A program made the position numbers and the translations under genes. The notes beneath the pieces are model-generated. The model saw only the letters and a list, made by a program, of their open reading frames with translations, was not told the DNA's origin and ran no database searches. A stretch of DNA of 10,844 nucleotides from Nitrososphaerota archaeon (lineage in GTDB: Archaea; Thermoproteota; Nitrososphaeria; Nitrososphaerales; Nitrosopumilaceae), in contig JAEFDA010000018.1 of the NCBI GenBank assembly GCA_016126025.1, positions 1 through 10,844 of the forward strand, read 5' to 3'. Positions within the stretch are counted from its first letter, which is position 1. Each line of letters begins with the position of its first letter. Positions 1 through 6,354 of the stretch are shown one piece after another.

Positions 1-1376
1 AGTCCCTCCACTCGCGGGGCGCCGACATAGTCTTTGGTCCGGCCGGCTCGGCCCGAGTCTCGTCCGTAAAGAACTACGCCGACACCAACAATATGGTGTT
101 GCTTTCATGCTGTTCCACATCTCCTGCATTGAGCATACCAGGCGACCGTGTATTCCGGACGGTGGCCGACGACTTCAACCAGGGAAAGGCACTAGGCAAG
201 CTATTGGAGAGCCGCGGAATGGAGGCCATCGTTCCGCTGTGGATCGGTGACACATACGGTGACGGACTCCGGGATGCGACCGTGGAGGACTTTGAGTCTC
301 GGGGCGGCATCTCCGACGAAGGCATAAGGTACAACCCCGATACGGTGGAGTTCTCCGTCACGGTGGGTGCGCTGGCCGACAGGGTGCAGGCCATGGCCGA
401 CACATACGGCACCGAGAGCGTGGGCGTAGTGGTGGTGGCATTTGACGAGATAGTGCCAATACTGCAGGCGTCCGCTGCCTACGACATACTTGGGGCTGTG
501 AGCTGGTTTGGTTCGGAGACCGTCGCCCAGTCTACACCCATCGTGGAAGACCCGTTGGCGTTGCGGTTCTCCGAGCAGATTGGGTTTACGGCGGTTCAGC
601 TGCTGCTTAGCACCGGACCGAAGGCTGAGCATGTCCGTGACAGCCTAGCCGACGAACTGGGCAATTCACCGGATGCCTTTGTATACACCGGATACGATGC
701 GGTCTGGCTTGCAGGCCTCTCCGTAGAGGCTGCCAACAGCGCCGACCCTGCTGATATGGTGTCGGTACTGCCAGCCGTGGCGGCTGGCTACAAGGGCGGG
801 GCTCTCAGCTCCACCGATCTGAACGGGAACGGCGACTTGGCCACGGCCAACTACGAGATATGGAGCGTTGCCGACGACAGCTGGGAGAAGGCATCTATAT
901 TTGACATTGAGCAGGACACCATCACGCCGGTGAGTGTCGCATTGATGGTGGACGGTACCGAGTTTGCGCCATCGCATGTCATGCAGGGCGGTTCGATCCA
1001 GAACATGTACACAAACCCCCAGGCGGCCACACTGATAATCGATATCGAAGCAGCCGAGGACGGGATGTTGGAAATCACGCTGCCCCGGGATTTGGTGGAC
1101 TCCCAAACTGTCGACGGCGCCGATACCTCGTTCTTTGTACTGGTCGACGGCGAGGAGGCCATGCACGAGGAGACCGAGACGGCCGGCGACTCTAGAACAC
1201 TGACCATAGAATTCCTAGCGGGCGCAGAGCAGGTGGAGGTTGTGGGAACCTCGGCAGCCGTTCCCGAATTCGGCGAGATCGGAATGGTGGTGTTGGCCGC
1301 CGGGCTGATTGCCATAGCAGTCTTCACGGTAAGGTATAGGCTGGTTGCCGGATCCCCGCTCATCAGAGCGGACTGA
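1..1376 (+). CDS. Periplasmic-binding-protein-like surface protein with PEFG C-terminal sorting tail (5' partial)
   Basis: The frame is open to the left edge, giving 457 residues in the window with the true N-terminus outside it. An ATG at 93 is internal: the codons before it read as a typical ligand-binding stretch with a GPAGSARV segment. The first ~300 residues resemble the Leu/Ile/Val-binding family (Peripla_BP_6): alternating hydrophobic strands, a WIGDTYGDG segment, and FVYTGYDAVWLAGL near the end of the fold. A beta-rich linker follows (about nt 930-1250), of the sort found just before PEFG tails in thaumarchaeal surface proteins. The tail is PEFG (nt 1263-1274), a hydrophobic helix, then RYR and a short polar end: the PEFG-CTERM signal, a presumed archaeosortase substrate mark. 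The protein is probably exported and surface-held, binding a small ligand such as an amino acid or amide. No ABC permease or ATPase gene is visible, so a transport role is only inferred. Family assignment is firm; the ligand is unknown. Confidence 0.88.
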   Translation, partial: SLHSRGADIVFGPAGSARVSSVKNYADTNNMVLLSCCSTSPALSIPGDRVFRTVADDFNQGKALGKLLESRGMEAIVPLWIGDTYGDGLRDATVEDFESRGGISDEGIRYNPDTVEFSVTVGALADRVQAMADTYGTESVGVVVVAFDEIVPILQASAAYDILGAVSWFGSETVAQSTPIVEDPLALRFSEQIGFTAVQLLLSTGPKAEHVRDSLADELGNSPDAFVYTGYDAVWLAGLSVEAANSADPADMVSVLPAVAAGYKGGALSSTDLNGNGDLATANYEIWSVADDSWEKASIFDIEQDTITPVSVALMVDGTEFAPSHVMQGGSIQNMYTNPQAATLIIDIEAAEDGMLEITLPRDLVDSQTVDGADTSFFVLVDGEEAMHEETETAGDSRTLTIEFLAGAEQVEVVGTSAAVPEFGEIGMVVLAAGLIAIAVFTVRYRLVAGSPLIRAD

Positions 1377-1419
1377 CATATTCCGGCACCCGTACTGCGA
1401 CACCCATAATCCTGTCTCT

Positions 1420-1445
1420 GCCGGTCCGGCCTGCCGGGGAGTTTT
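1420..1445 (+). terminator. Possible transcription terminator after the PEFG protein gene
   Basis: A short GC-rich hairpin is possible (CCGG at 1421-1424 with CCGG at 1434-1437) and is followed by TTTT at 1442-1445. Archaeal termination depends mainly on T-runs, and this one is short, so support is weak. The rest of the 1377-1605 gap shows only the promoter listed next. Confidence 0.25.
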
Positions 1446-1576
1446 CCACCGTCTGCCGCTCCACTCTAGCGTGCGTCCGAATGTCTGGTCGATGTACCCA
1501 TCATGATACGGTGAATACAAAGCGGGCACCACCCAATACTGGAATGATGCGGTATGAGTTTGTAGGGTACGGTACA

Positions 1577-1584
1577 TTTAATAA
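1577..1584 (+). promoter_or_regulatory. TATA box of the small Cys/His protein gene
   Basis: TTTAATAA lies in otherwise GC-rich DNA, centred about 25-26 nt before the ATG at 1606. That spacing puts the predicted transcript start on the start codon, so the mRNA is probably leaderless. Confidence 0.6.
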
Positions 1585-1605
1585 CCAGTACCTCATAGAT
1601 ATACC

Positions 1606-1788
1606 ATGAGAAAGAGGAATGGACCCAAGGCGTCTCTCATATACCTGCACAGACCCGTTGTCTCTACCAAGGCGACGCCGGCGGACTGCTCGGTGTGTGG
1701 ACGCGGCTTGGCAGAGGGCTACACAGTCACGGCTAGGGCACTGCCGGGCGTGGGCGTCCGGCTCTTCTGTCACGTGCACTGTCCCTGA
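1606..1788 (+). CDS. Small zinc-ribbon-like hypothetical protein (60 aa)
   Basis: I do not recognise the family. The 60-residue product has a basic N-terminus (MRKRNGPK) and two Cys/His clusters: C28-x2-C31 and, at the very end, C55-H56-V57-H58-C59. Four of these could hold one zinc ion, giving a minimal zinc ribbon. The start is supported by a TATA box at 1577-1584 whose spacing predicts a leaderless message starting at this ATG. The gene is monocistronic and faces the helicase gene tail-to-tail across a 33-bp gap. Possible roles are nucleic-acid binding or a protein adaptor, but nothing in the sequence decides between them. Codon use is G/C-rich at third positions, as in the neighbours. Confidence 0.62.
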   Translation: MRKRNGPKASLIYLHRPVVSTKATPADCSVCGRGLAEGYTVTARALPGVGVRLFCHVHCP

Positions 1789-1821
1789 GGCCTCCGGATC
1801 TGGCGTAGGGTTCTACGGCCG

Positions 1822-3444
1822 TCACGTCTGCTGCGCAAACAGGACGTCGTGATACGCGGCCGGCACCATCGTCCGGTGCCGCCTCAGCAACTCCTGCACC
1901 GCCGAGTCCATCACGTACGTGTCGGCGTGGTCGTCATCGTCCCGGACGCTCCTTCCCAAGCCCTGTAGCAGCTTTACTATGGTCTGGTATACGTACCAGC
2001 TCCGGTCCGCCCTGTTCTTGGCCGCGACACGGCTGTCGCCTAGGTATGGGTAGGGACACTTTTCTATTATCTGGAACCGGGAGAGGTCTCCCTTCAGGTC
2101 GATGCCCTGCCACAGAGAGGAGGACAGCAGGACGCCGTTGGGTGTGGTCCCATGCGCGTCCAGAATATCGCCCAGGCTGGTGTTGTCTTGGTTTTTGCTG
2201 TGGGCAACCTGGATGCGGCTGGCCTGCCGCCGGCTGAGCCTCTTGAGCAGGTTGTAGCACCTGGCCTTGGAGGATGTCAGTATGAGGCCCCGGGAGTCCT
2301 GATGCGCCGCCATTATGTTGTCTATGGAGTTTGCCACCCTGATCTCGTCGGACTCGGGGGATCGGCTGCTCAGGCGCGCCGTGTTTCTGAACTCTACCAT
2401 CCTGTTCTCGGCGGGGAACGGGGACTTGGGCACGTCTATGAGGACGCAGTTCTCCATTCCGATGCTTTTGGAGAAGTTGTCCCTGTCTATGGTGGCTGAC
2501 ATGAACACCTGTATCTCCGAGTCCAGAAGGTCCCGGGTGTAGCTGGAGATGTCCAGCGGCACCGCCGATATCCGGCTGAGGTTGCCCTGCGCGTCAAACT
2601 CCGGCTCCTGCATGATAAAGTTGTCCTCGTCGCGTCCGATGTCCCGGCTCGCGTTGACCACGCCATCCAGGCGCCGGTCCAGGCGCCTCATCCTCACCAC
2701 GTCGGCCGTGGTGACCGGTTCGTGACTTCTTCTGATCAATTCGGCATAGGCATCCTTCAGTGAGCCAAGCAGGCCCAGCATGCCACGGACCGACTCGATG
2801 TCAAACCGCCTCTGGTCCAAACCGGTCTCTGCAAGGTAGCCGCCGGGTATGTCGTACCCGACGAACCGGACCACCTCGCTCTCTATGGTATGCGCCTCAT
2901 CAAAGATGGTGACTTGGCGATCGATGCCGGCGGAATCACTCTGGAACTTTTTCAGGTAAAAATAGAGCGCATAGTTGAGTATAGTTCGGGGGCGGGCCAG
3001 CCCCTCTTCCTTCTGCTTGTAGTACACGCACTGCCCGTCCGGGTTGGGGGCCTTGAACTCGCAGGTGGCGACTACCTTGCCGCCCCTCTTTGTCATGCAC
3101 TGGCCCTTCTCGCACGTCAGGCCCTTTTGAAGGGCCCGGCGCTTCTCCCCTATGTGCTCCCGTTTCATCAGCTGGTGGCACTCGAAGTTGGACTTGCCCT
3201 TTATTACGGCCATCTCCGGAAAGTCCCTGACGTACTGGTCCTGCAGCTGCTTGGTAGATGTGACTATGAAGGTGCTGCCCAGCGCGTCTGCCAAGGCGCC
3301 GGCGACGTGACTCTTGCCGCTTCCGGTGGGCGCCGACACTATGAACCTCTTGTAGCCGGACTTGAGCAGCGTCTCCATCTTGTCCAGGATGAACCGCTGG
3401 CTCTCCCGGGGTGTTGCACCCTTTTTGAAGTGGGAGACGAGCAT
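1822..3444 (-). CDS. XPD/Rad3 (DinG-type) superfamily 2 DNA helicase with Fe-S cluster
   Basis: A 540-residue ATP-dependent helicase. Visible motifs in order: Walker A APTGSGKS (38-45), Walker B/DEAH box (182-185), motif III SAT (316-318), motif V in the SSSLWQGIDLKG stretch (441-452), and motif VI QGLGRSVR (494-501). Between Walker A and the DEAH box lie cysteines at 89, 111, 116, 128 and 139. In XPD, DinG and FANCJ relatives, four cysteines in this place hold a 4Fe-4S cluster needed for 5'-to-3' unwinding. Archaeal XPD proteins are usually somewhat longer, so this may be a shorter DinG/Rad3-like paralogue rather than the XPD orthologue; I leave the symbol empty. The likely role is opening damaged or structured DNA in the cytoplasm. 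The start is set by a TATA box at 3467-3474, centred 26-27 nt before the ATG. It is divergent from a C2H2 finger gene and near dinB, which fits a repair setting. Confidence 0.93.
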   Translation of the reverse strand: MLVSHFKKGATPRESQRFILDKMETLLKSGYKRFIVSAPTGSGKSHVAGALADALGSTFIVTSTKQLQDQYVRDFPEMAVIKGKSNFECHQLMKREHIGEKRRALQKGLTCEKGQCMTKRGGKVVATCEFKAPNPDGQCVYYKQKEEGLARPRTILNYALYFYLKKFQSDSAGIDRQVTIFDEAHTIESEVVRFVGYDIPGGYLAETGLDQRRFDIESVRGMLGLLGSLKDAYAELIRRSHEPVTTADVVRMRRLDRRLDGVVNASRDIGRDEDNFIMQEPEFDAQGNLSRISAVPLDISSYTRDLLDSEIQVFMSATIDRDNFSKSIGMENCVLIDVPKSPFPAENRMVEFRNTARLSSRSPESDEIRVANSIDNIMAAHQDSRGLILTSSKARCYNLLKRLSRRQASRIQVAHSKNQDNTSLGDILDAHGTTPNGVLLSSSLWQGIDLKGDLSRFQIIEKCPYPYLGDSRVAAKNRADRSWYVYQTIVKLLQGLGRSVRDDDDHADTYVMDSAVQELLRRHRTMVPAAYHDVLFAQQT

Positions 3445-3466
3445 GCCGCAGTGCGACAGAATGCAA

Positions 3467-3474
3467 GATATAAC
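3467..3474 (-). promoter_or_regulatory. TATA box of the helicase gene
   Basis: On the minus strand this reads GTTATATC, centred 26-27 nt before the ATG at 3444. The predicted transcript starts at the start codon. It lies back-to-back with the plus-strand TATA box at 3511-3518; the two centres are 44 bp apart. Confidence 0.6.
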
Positions 3475-3510
3475 TCCACGGCGCCCGACCGGAGACGGGT
3501 CCGCTAGTTC

Positions 3511-3518
3511 TTTATAGA
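3511..3518 (+). promoter_or_regulatory. TATA box of the C2H2 finger gene at 3541
   Basis: TTTATAGA, centred 26-27 nt before the in-frame TTG at 3541. A GTG at 3523 in the same frame would lie upstream of the predicted transcript start, which argues against it as the start codon. Confidence 0.55.
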
Positions 3519-3540
3519 TAGAGTGGGAAGGGGCGCCGCG

Positions 3541-3909
3541 TTGCTGACGATACGGTGCGGGGATGTGATGGCCATCCGGAACGAGCTGGCGGTGTACGTC
3601 TCCGACCAGGTGGAGGCCGTTCCGATGTTAAAGAACACAGAGTTCATACTCACGCCCGTGGACGACGACGAGCAGCTGGACAAGAAGCTGGCCGTGACTG
3701 CCATCCGGGAGTATCTGGAGTCGATGGGGGAGAGCCGCCACTTTGATGTGGTCGCCGCCGGGGACATCATATTCATCAAGTCCCTGGATGGCCACGTCAT
3801 AGAGCGGGAGTCGAGGCCCAATCAGGGGATGTACGCGTGCCCCCACTGCGGGTTTCTCACCCAGTATGAAGCCGAGCACAACACGCACATGAAGATGCAT
3901 TACCTGTAG
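3541..3909 (+). CDS. Small protein with a C-terminal C2H2 zinc finger
   Basis: About 122 residues if translation begins at TTG 3541, or 113 from ATG 3568. The promoter spacing favours TTG 3541 on a leaderless message; ATG 3568 has only a weak GGGGAT upstream of it. The N-terminal ~90 residues form an unrecognised alpha/beta domain, with acidic stretch PVDDDEQLDKK and strand DIIFIKS. The C-terminal end is one C2H2 finger, C-x2-C-x12-H-x3-H (C100, C103, H116, H120 by the TTG numbering). Single-finger proteins of this type are common in thaumarchaea and are often guessed to bind DNA or act as regulators; that is inference. It is divergent from the helicase gene, so the two promoters share one short intergenic region and may be co-regulated. 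Confidence 0.78.
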   Translation: MLTIRCGDVMAIRNELAVYVSDQVEAVPMLKNTEFILTPVDDDEQLDKKLAVTAIREYLESMGESRHFDVVAAGDIIFIKSLDGHVIERESRPNQGMYACPHCGFLTQYEAEHNTHMKMHYL

Positions 3910-3942
3910 GACGTCCCGGTCGGGTGGCCGCAGCCGGCCTCT

Positions 3943-4179
3943 TCATTTGGGGCCGGGTTTGGATCCGTACTCGGCCAGGGCCTCCTCTATGTCGCCGCAT
4001 TCCTTGATCTTCTCAACCAGGCCGGGCTCGTCGATCTCGTAGCAGTTTAAGAACCCCTGCTCGTCCACAAAGAAGAGCAGTGCGACATCCCTGTATATGC
4101 AGTGGTAGATGCGCTCGGTCTCCATCAACTCTGGCCGGATCTTTGGCCCGTCCTTGTCTACGGTAATGGCATCGCCCAA
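3943..4179 (-). CDS. Small acidic conserved-looking hypothetical protein (78 aa)
   Basis: No recognised family. The product has a beta-type core (IYHCIYRDVALLFFVDEQG, about residues 24-42) followed by a helical acidic C-terminus ending in GSKPGPK. There is no signal peptide or membrane helix, so it is presumably cytoplasmic. The frame has no upstream ATG. TTG 4179 is chosen because an A/T-rich box on the minus strand (4203-4210) sits about 27 nt before it; the alternative is the internal ATG at 4125, giving 60 residues. The gene is divergent from dinB, with the two starts 120 bp apart, and ends 33 bp from the C2H2 finger gene, tail-to-tail. Third-position composition and amino-acid content look like real coding sequence. 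Confidence 0.62.
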   Translation of the reverse strand: MGDAITVDKDGPKIRPELMETERIYHCIYRDVALLFFVDEQGFLNCYEIDEPGLVEKIKECGDIEEALAEYGSKPGPK

Positions 4180-4202
4180 CGGGCAAAGATCTCCGGGGCG
4201 GC

Positions 4203-4210
4203 CTATTTTT
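4203..4210 (-). promoter_or_regulatory. Weak TATA-like box of the 78-aa protein gene
   Basis: Minus-strand reading AAAAATAG, about 27 nt before TTG 4179. It departs from the better boxes in this window and is listed because it falls at the same distance from a start codon. Confidence 0.35.
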
Positions 4211-4268
4211 GCGTTGGCTGGTGCTGGGCGTATACAGGTACATGCTTTGGCATTTGCGTGTATGCAGT

Positions 4269-4276
4269 GTTATAAC
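4269..4276 (+). promoter_or_regulatory. TATA box of dinB
   Basis: GTTATAAC, a perfect 8-bp palindrome centred 27-28 nt before the dinB ATG at 4300. No Shine-Dalgarno sequence stands before that ATG, which fits a leaderless message. Confidence 0.6.
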
Positions 4277-4299
4277 GGGACGCTTCGCAGCCTAACGGC

Positions 4300-5391
4300 A
4301 TGGAGGAGAGGGCCGTACTCCACGTTGACTTTGACCATTTTTATGCGCAGTGCGAGGAGATTCGCCAGCCCAGCCTGCGCACGCTACCGGTGTGCGTCTG
4401 TATATACTCGGATCGTGGGGGCGAGAGCGGGGCGGTGGCCACCGCCAATTATCCCGCCCGGAAGTTCGGCGCAAAGTCCGGCCTGCCCATATCCAGGGCG
4501 AAACGTCTCCTGGAGGGTACCGACGCCCGGTTCATACCGGTGGACTTTGAATACTACTCAGACGTATCAGAAAAGGCCATGGCCATAATGGAGGGGTACG
4601 CGGACGTCTTTGAGTACGTGGGCCGCGACGAGGCGTATCTGGACGTCACAGAGCGGACCGGCGGCAGTCTAAAGACGGCGGCGCACCTGGCCCAGCAGAT
4701 AAAGAACGGCATACGCGAGTCTTTGCGCATGACCTGCTCGGCGGGGGTCTCGCGCAACAAGCTGGTGTCGAAGATCGCCTCCGGCTACAAGAAGCCCGAC
4801 GGCCTCACGGTGGTAGAGGCTGGATCCGAGGAATCGTTCTTGGACGGCCTCACACTGCGGGACATTCCGGGCATAGGAGGCAAGACCGCCAAGAGACTGG
4901 GCGCGGCGGGGATGACCACGGTGGCCGCCGTCCGCGCCGCCGATGTGTTTGACCTGCAGAGAACGTTCGGCAGGAAGACAGGAACATACGTCTACAATTC
5001 GGTGCGCGGAATAAACGAGGATCCGGTCCACGAGAGACCGCCGAGCGTGCAGTTCAGCAAGATTGTGACACTGAAGCGGAACACCACGGATCCGGGCGAG
5101 TTGGCCGAAGCCCTGCAGGAGGTGTGCCGAAGCCTGCACGGTACGCTGGCCGAACGGGGAATGCGGTTCCGGCTGGTGGGCATACAGTTCGTCCACGCGG
5201 ATCTCTCCAACCGGACCCGTTCCAGAACGCTGCGCAACCACGCCGACAGCCTGGAGAAGCTGCAGGAGGTGTCCGGCCAGCTGCTGGACGGGGCCCTCCG
5301 GGATACGGTGCCGCCGGTCAGGCGGCTGGGCGTCAAGGTGTCGGACCTGACCAAGGCTGTCGGCCAGCAGGCAATATCCAGCTACTTTTGA
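4300..5391 (+). CDS. dinB: Y-family translesion DNA polymerase IV (Dpo4/DinB type)
   Basis: A 363-residue error-prone polymerase that copies past damaged bases. The palm begins with HVDFDHFYA: D10 matches the first metal-binding aspartate and Y15 the steric-gate tyrosine of Dpo4. The second acidic pair is D110-E111 in GRDEAYLDV; the family more often has S-x before DE, here G-R. A helix-hairpin-helix segment follows (LRDIPGIGGKTAKRLG, about 186-201), then the little-finger region. The last eight residues, QQAISSYF, fit the PCNA-interacting PIP-box pattern (Q-x-x-hydrophobic-x-x-aromatic-aromatic), so the enzyme should be recruited by the sliding clamp. Length is normal for the family. Transcription is from its own TATA box at 4269-4276. 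Its last 10 bp overlap the end of the convergent archaeosortase gene. Confidence 0.96.
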   Translation: MEERAVLHVDFDHFYAQCEEIRQPSLRTLPVCVCIYSDRGGESGAVATANYPARKFGAKSGLPISRAKRLLEGTDARFIPVDFEYYSDVSEKAMAIMEGYADVFEYVGRDEAYLDVTERTGGSLKTAAHLAQQIKNGIRESLRMTCSAGVSRNKLVSKIASGYKKPDGLTVVEAGSEESFLDGLTLRDIPGIGGKTAKRLGAAGMTTVAAVRAADVFDLQRTFGRKTGTYVYNSVRGINEDPVHERPPSVQFSKIVTLKRNTTDPGELAEALQEVCRSLHGTLAERGMRFRLVGIQFVHADLSNRTRSRTLRNHADSLEKLQEVSGQLLDGALRDTVPPVRRLGVKVSDLTKAVGQQAISSYF

Positions 5392-6302
5392 GGCCCAGCC
5401 CGCTTCATTCTTCTGGTCTCTATGGCCATCACCACAAACAGGAACGCAAAGAGCCAGGGCAGGAACATTATCTCGCCGGCCACCGAGTGGAACTCCTCCC
5501 ACCTTTGGGGATCGGCGGTGACCTTGAGGGCGTACCAGGACAGGGCGAATATGCGAATCATGTTTATCGCCACCGTCCCCACTATCCCCACCACGAAATA
5601 GAACAGCTTGCGGTCGCGGCGTATGTTCATCTTCAGAAGGAAGGCCCCCATCACCAGCGAGTATATTATGATGCTGTGCACCCCCGCCGAGGGCCAGAAG
5701 ACCTGCAGCACCATGGGGCCGTGGTCGCCCCTCAAAAACATGATGTTGTCCCGGCCGGTGGCCGTCCCCAGATCGAACAGCCCCACCAGCCACACGTTGG
5801 TCTGCACCATGTACGGCACCACGTACTGGAGCGGGCCCAGCGTGTCATACGGAAAGAACGCGTCCAGTGAGAGTATGACGGCGCTCCCCCCTAGGAATAT
5901 GGGCGCGGCGGGAGCTATCCGTACCCACCTCTTCCCAAAGTATATGGCAAACACCGCCGCCAAGAACGAGGCCATAACAACATAGTCCCACAGCCACATC
6001 CACGAGTATACAAGCTGCACACCGAAATCCTCGGCGGCGGCGGCCAGCGTGTCGTGGAGACCGGCCTCGGCTACGGCCAGGTACGCCATGGCGGCGGCGG
6101 CCAGCGGTACGGACATCCACACCCTGCGGGCGCTCGGCGCCAGCCGAAGCCCCACCAGCTCTGCTGCCATAAACGCCAAGGCGAACAGGAACCCGCCCCT
6201 GCCCTGGTTCCAGCTCAGGCTGAAGCTGTCTGGATATGCGGCCAAGGCAAAGACGATGGGGCCGGCAGCCACTGCCAGTCCCATGATCATTGTGCGGTGC
6301 AC
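5382..6302 (-). CDS. Archaeosortase/exosortase-family membrane protein with Ser at the catalytic Cys position
   Basis: A 306-residue polytopic membrane protein of about eight hydrophobic segments. The family's three signature blocks are present near the C-terminus: WPSAGVHS (203-210), matching the cysteine-containing block of exosortases; NMIR (247-250), with the conserved Arg; and FHSVAG (271-276), with the conserved His. Archaeosortases are thought to cut and transfer proteins bearing PEF-type C-terminal tails, and such a substrate (PEFG) lies at the left of this window. In the first block the expected Cys is S205 (codon TCG). I believe thaumarchaeal members may commonly share this, but could not check. 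The GTG start at 6302 is chosen because a TATA box at 6325-6332 lies 26-27 nt before it; ATG codons at residues 5 and 7 are alternatives. The gene follows nreA by 52 bp and overlaps dinB tail-to-tail. Confidence 0.87.
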   Translation of the reverse strand: MHRTMIMGLAVAAGPIVFALAAYPDSFSLSWNQGRGGFLFALAFMAAELVGLRLAPSARRVWMSVPLAAAAMAYLAVAEAGLHDTLAAAAEDFGVQLVYSWMWLWDYVVMASFLAAVFAIYFGKRWVRIAPAAPIFLGGSAVILSLDAFFPYDTLGPLQYVVPYMVQTNVWLVGLFDLGTATGRDNIMFLRGDHGPMVLQVFWPSAGVHSIIIYSLVMGAFLLKMNIRRDRKLFYFVVGIVGTVAINMIRIFALSWYALKVTADPQRWEEFHSVAGEIMFLPWLFAFLFVVMAIETRRMKRAGPQK

Positions 6303-6324
6303 GGCCCGGCTGCAGTGCTGTTCT

Positions 6325-6332
6325 AATAAAAA
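6325..6332 (-). promoter_or_regulatory. TATA box of the archaeosortase gene
   Basis: Minus-strand reading TTTTATTA, centred 26-27 nt before GTG 6302, within the 52-bp gap after nreA. It suggests the archaeosortase gene has its own promoter rather than depending only on read-through from nreA. Confidence 0.55.
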
Positions 6333-6354
6333 CCAGATGAGCGGGGCACGACGA

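Noticed and set aside
2890..3507. 205-codon plus-strand frame opposite the helicase N-terminus
   Set aside because: It is antisense to the Walker A and Fe-S region of a well-supported helicase and covers its promoter. No motif is present.
4669..5793. 374-codon minus-strand frame across dinB and the end of the archaeosortase gene
   Set aside because: It is a shadow of dinB, whose catalytic and PIP motifs are clear. The antisense product is low-complexity.
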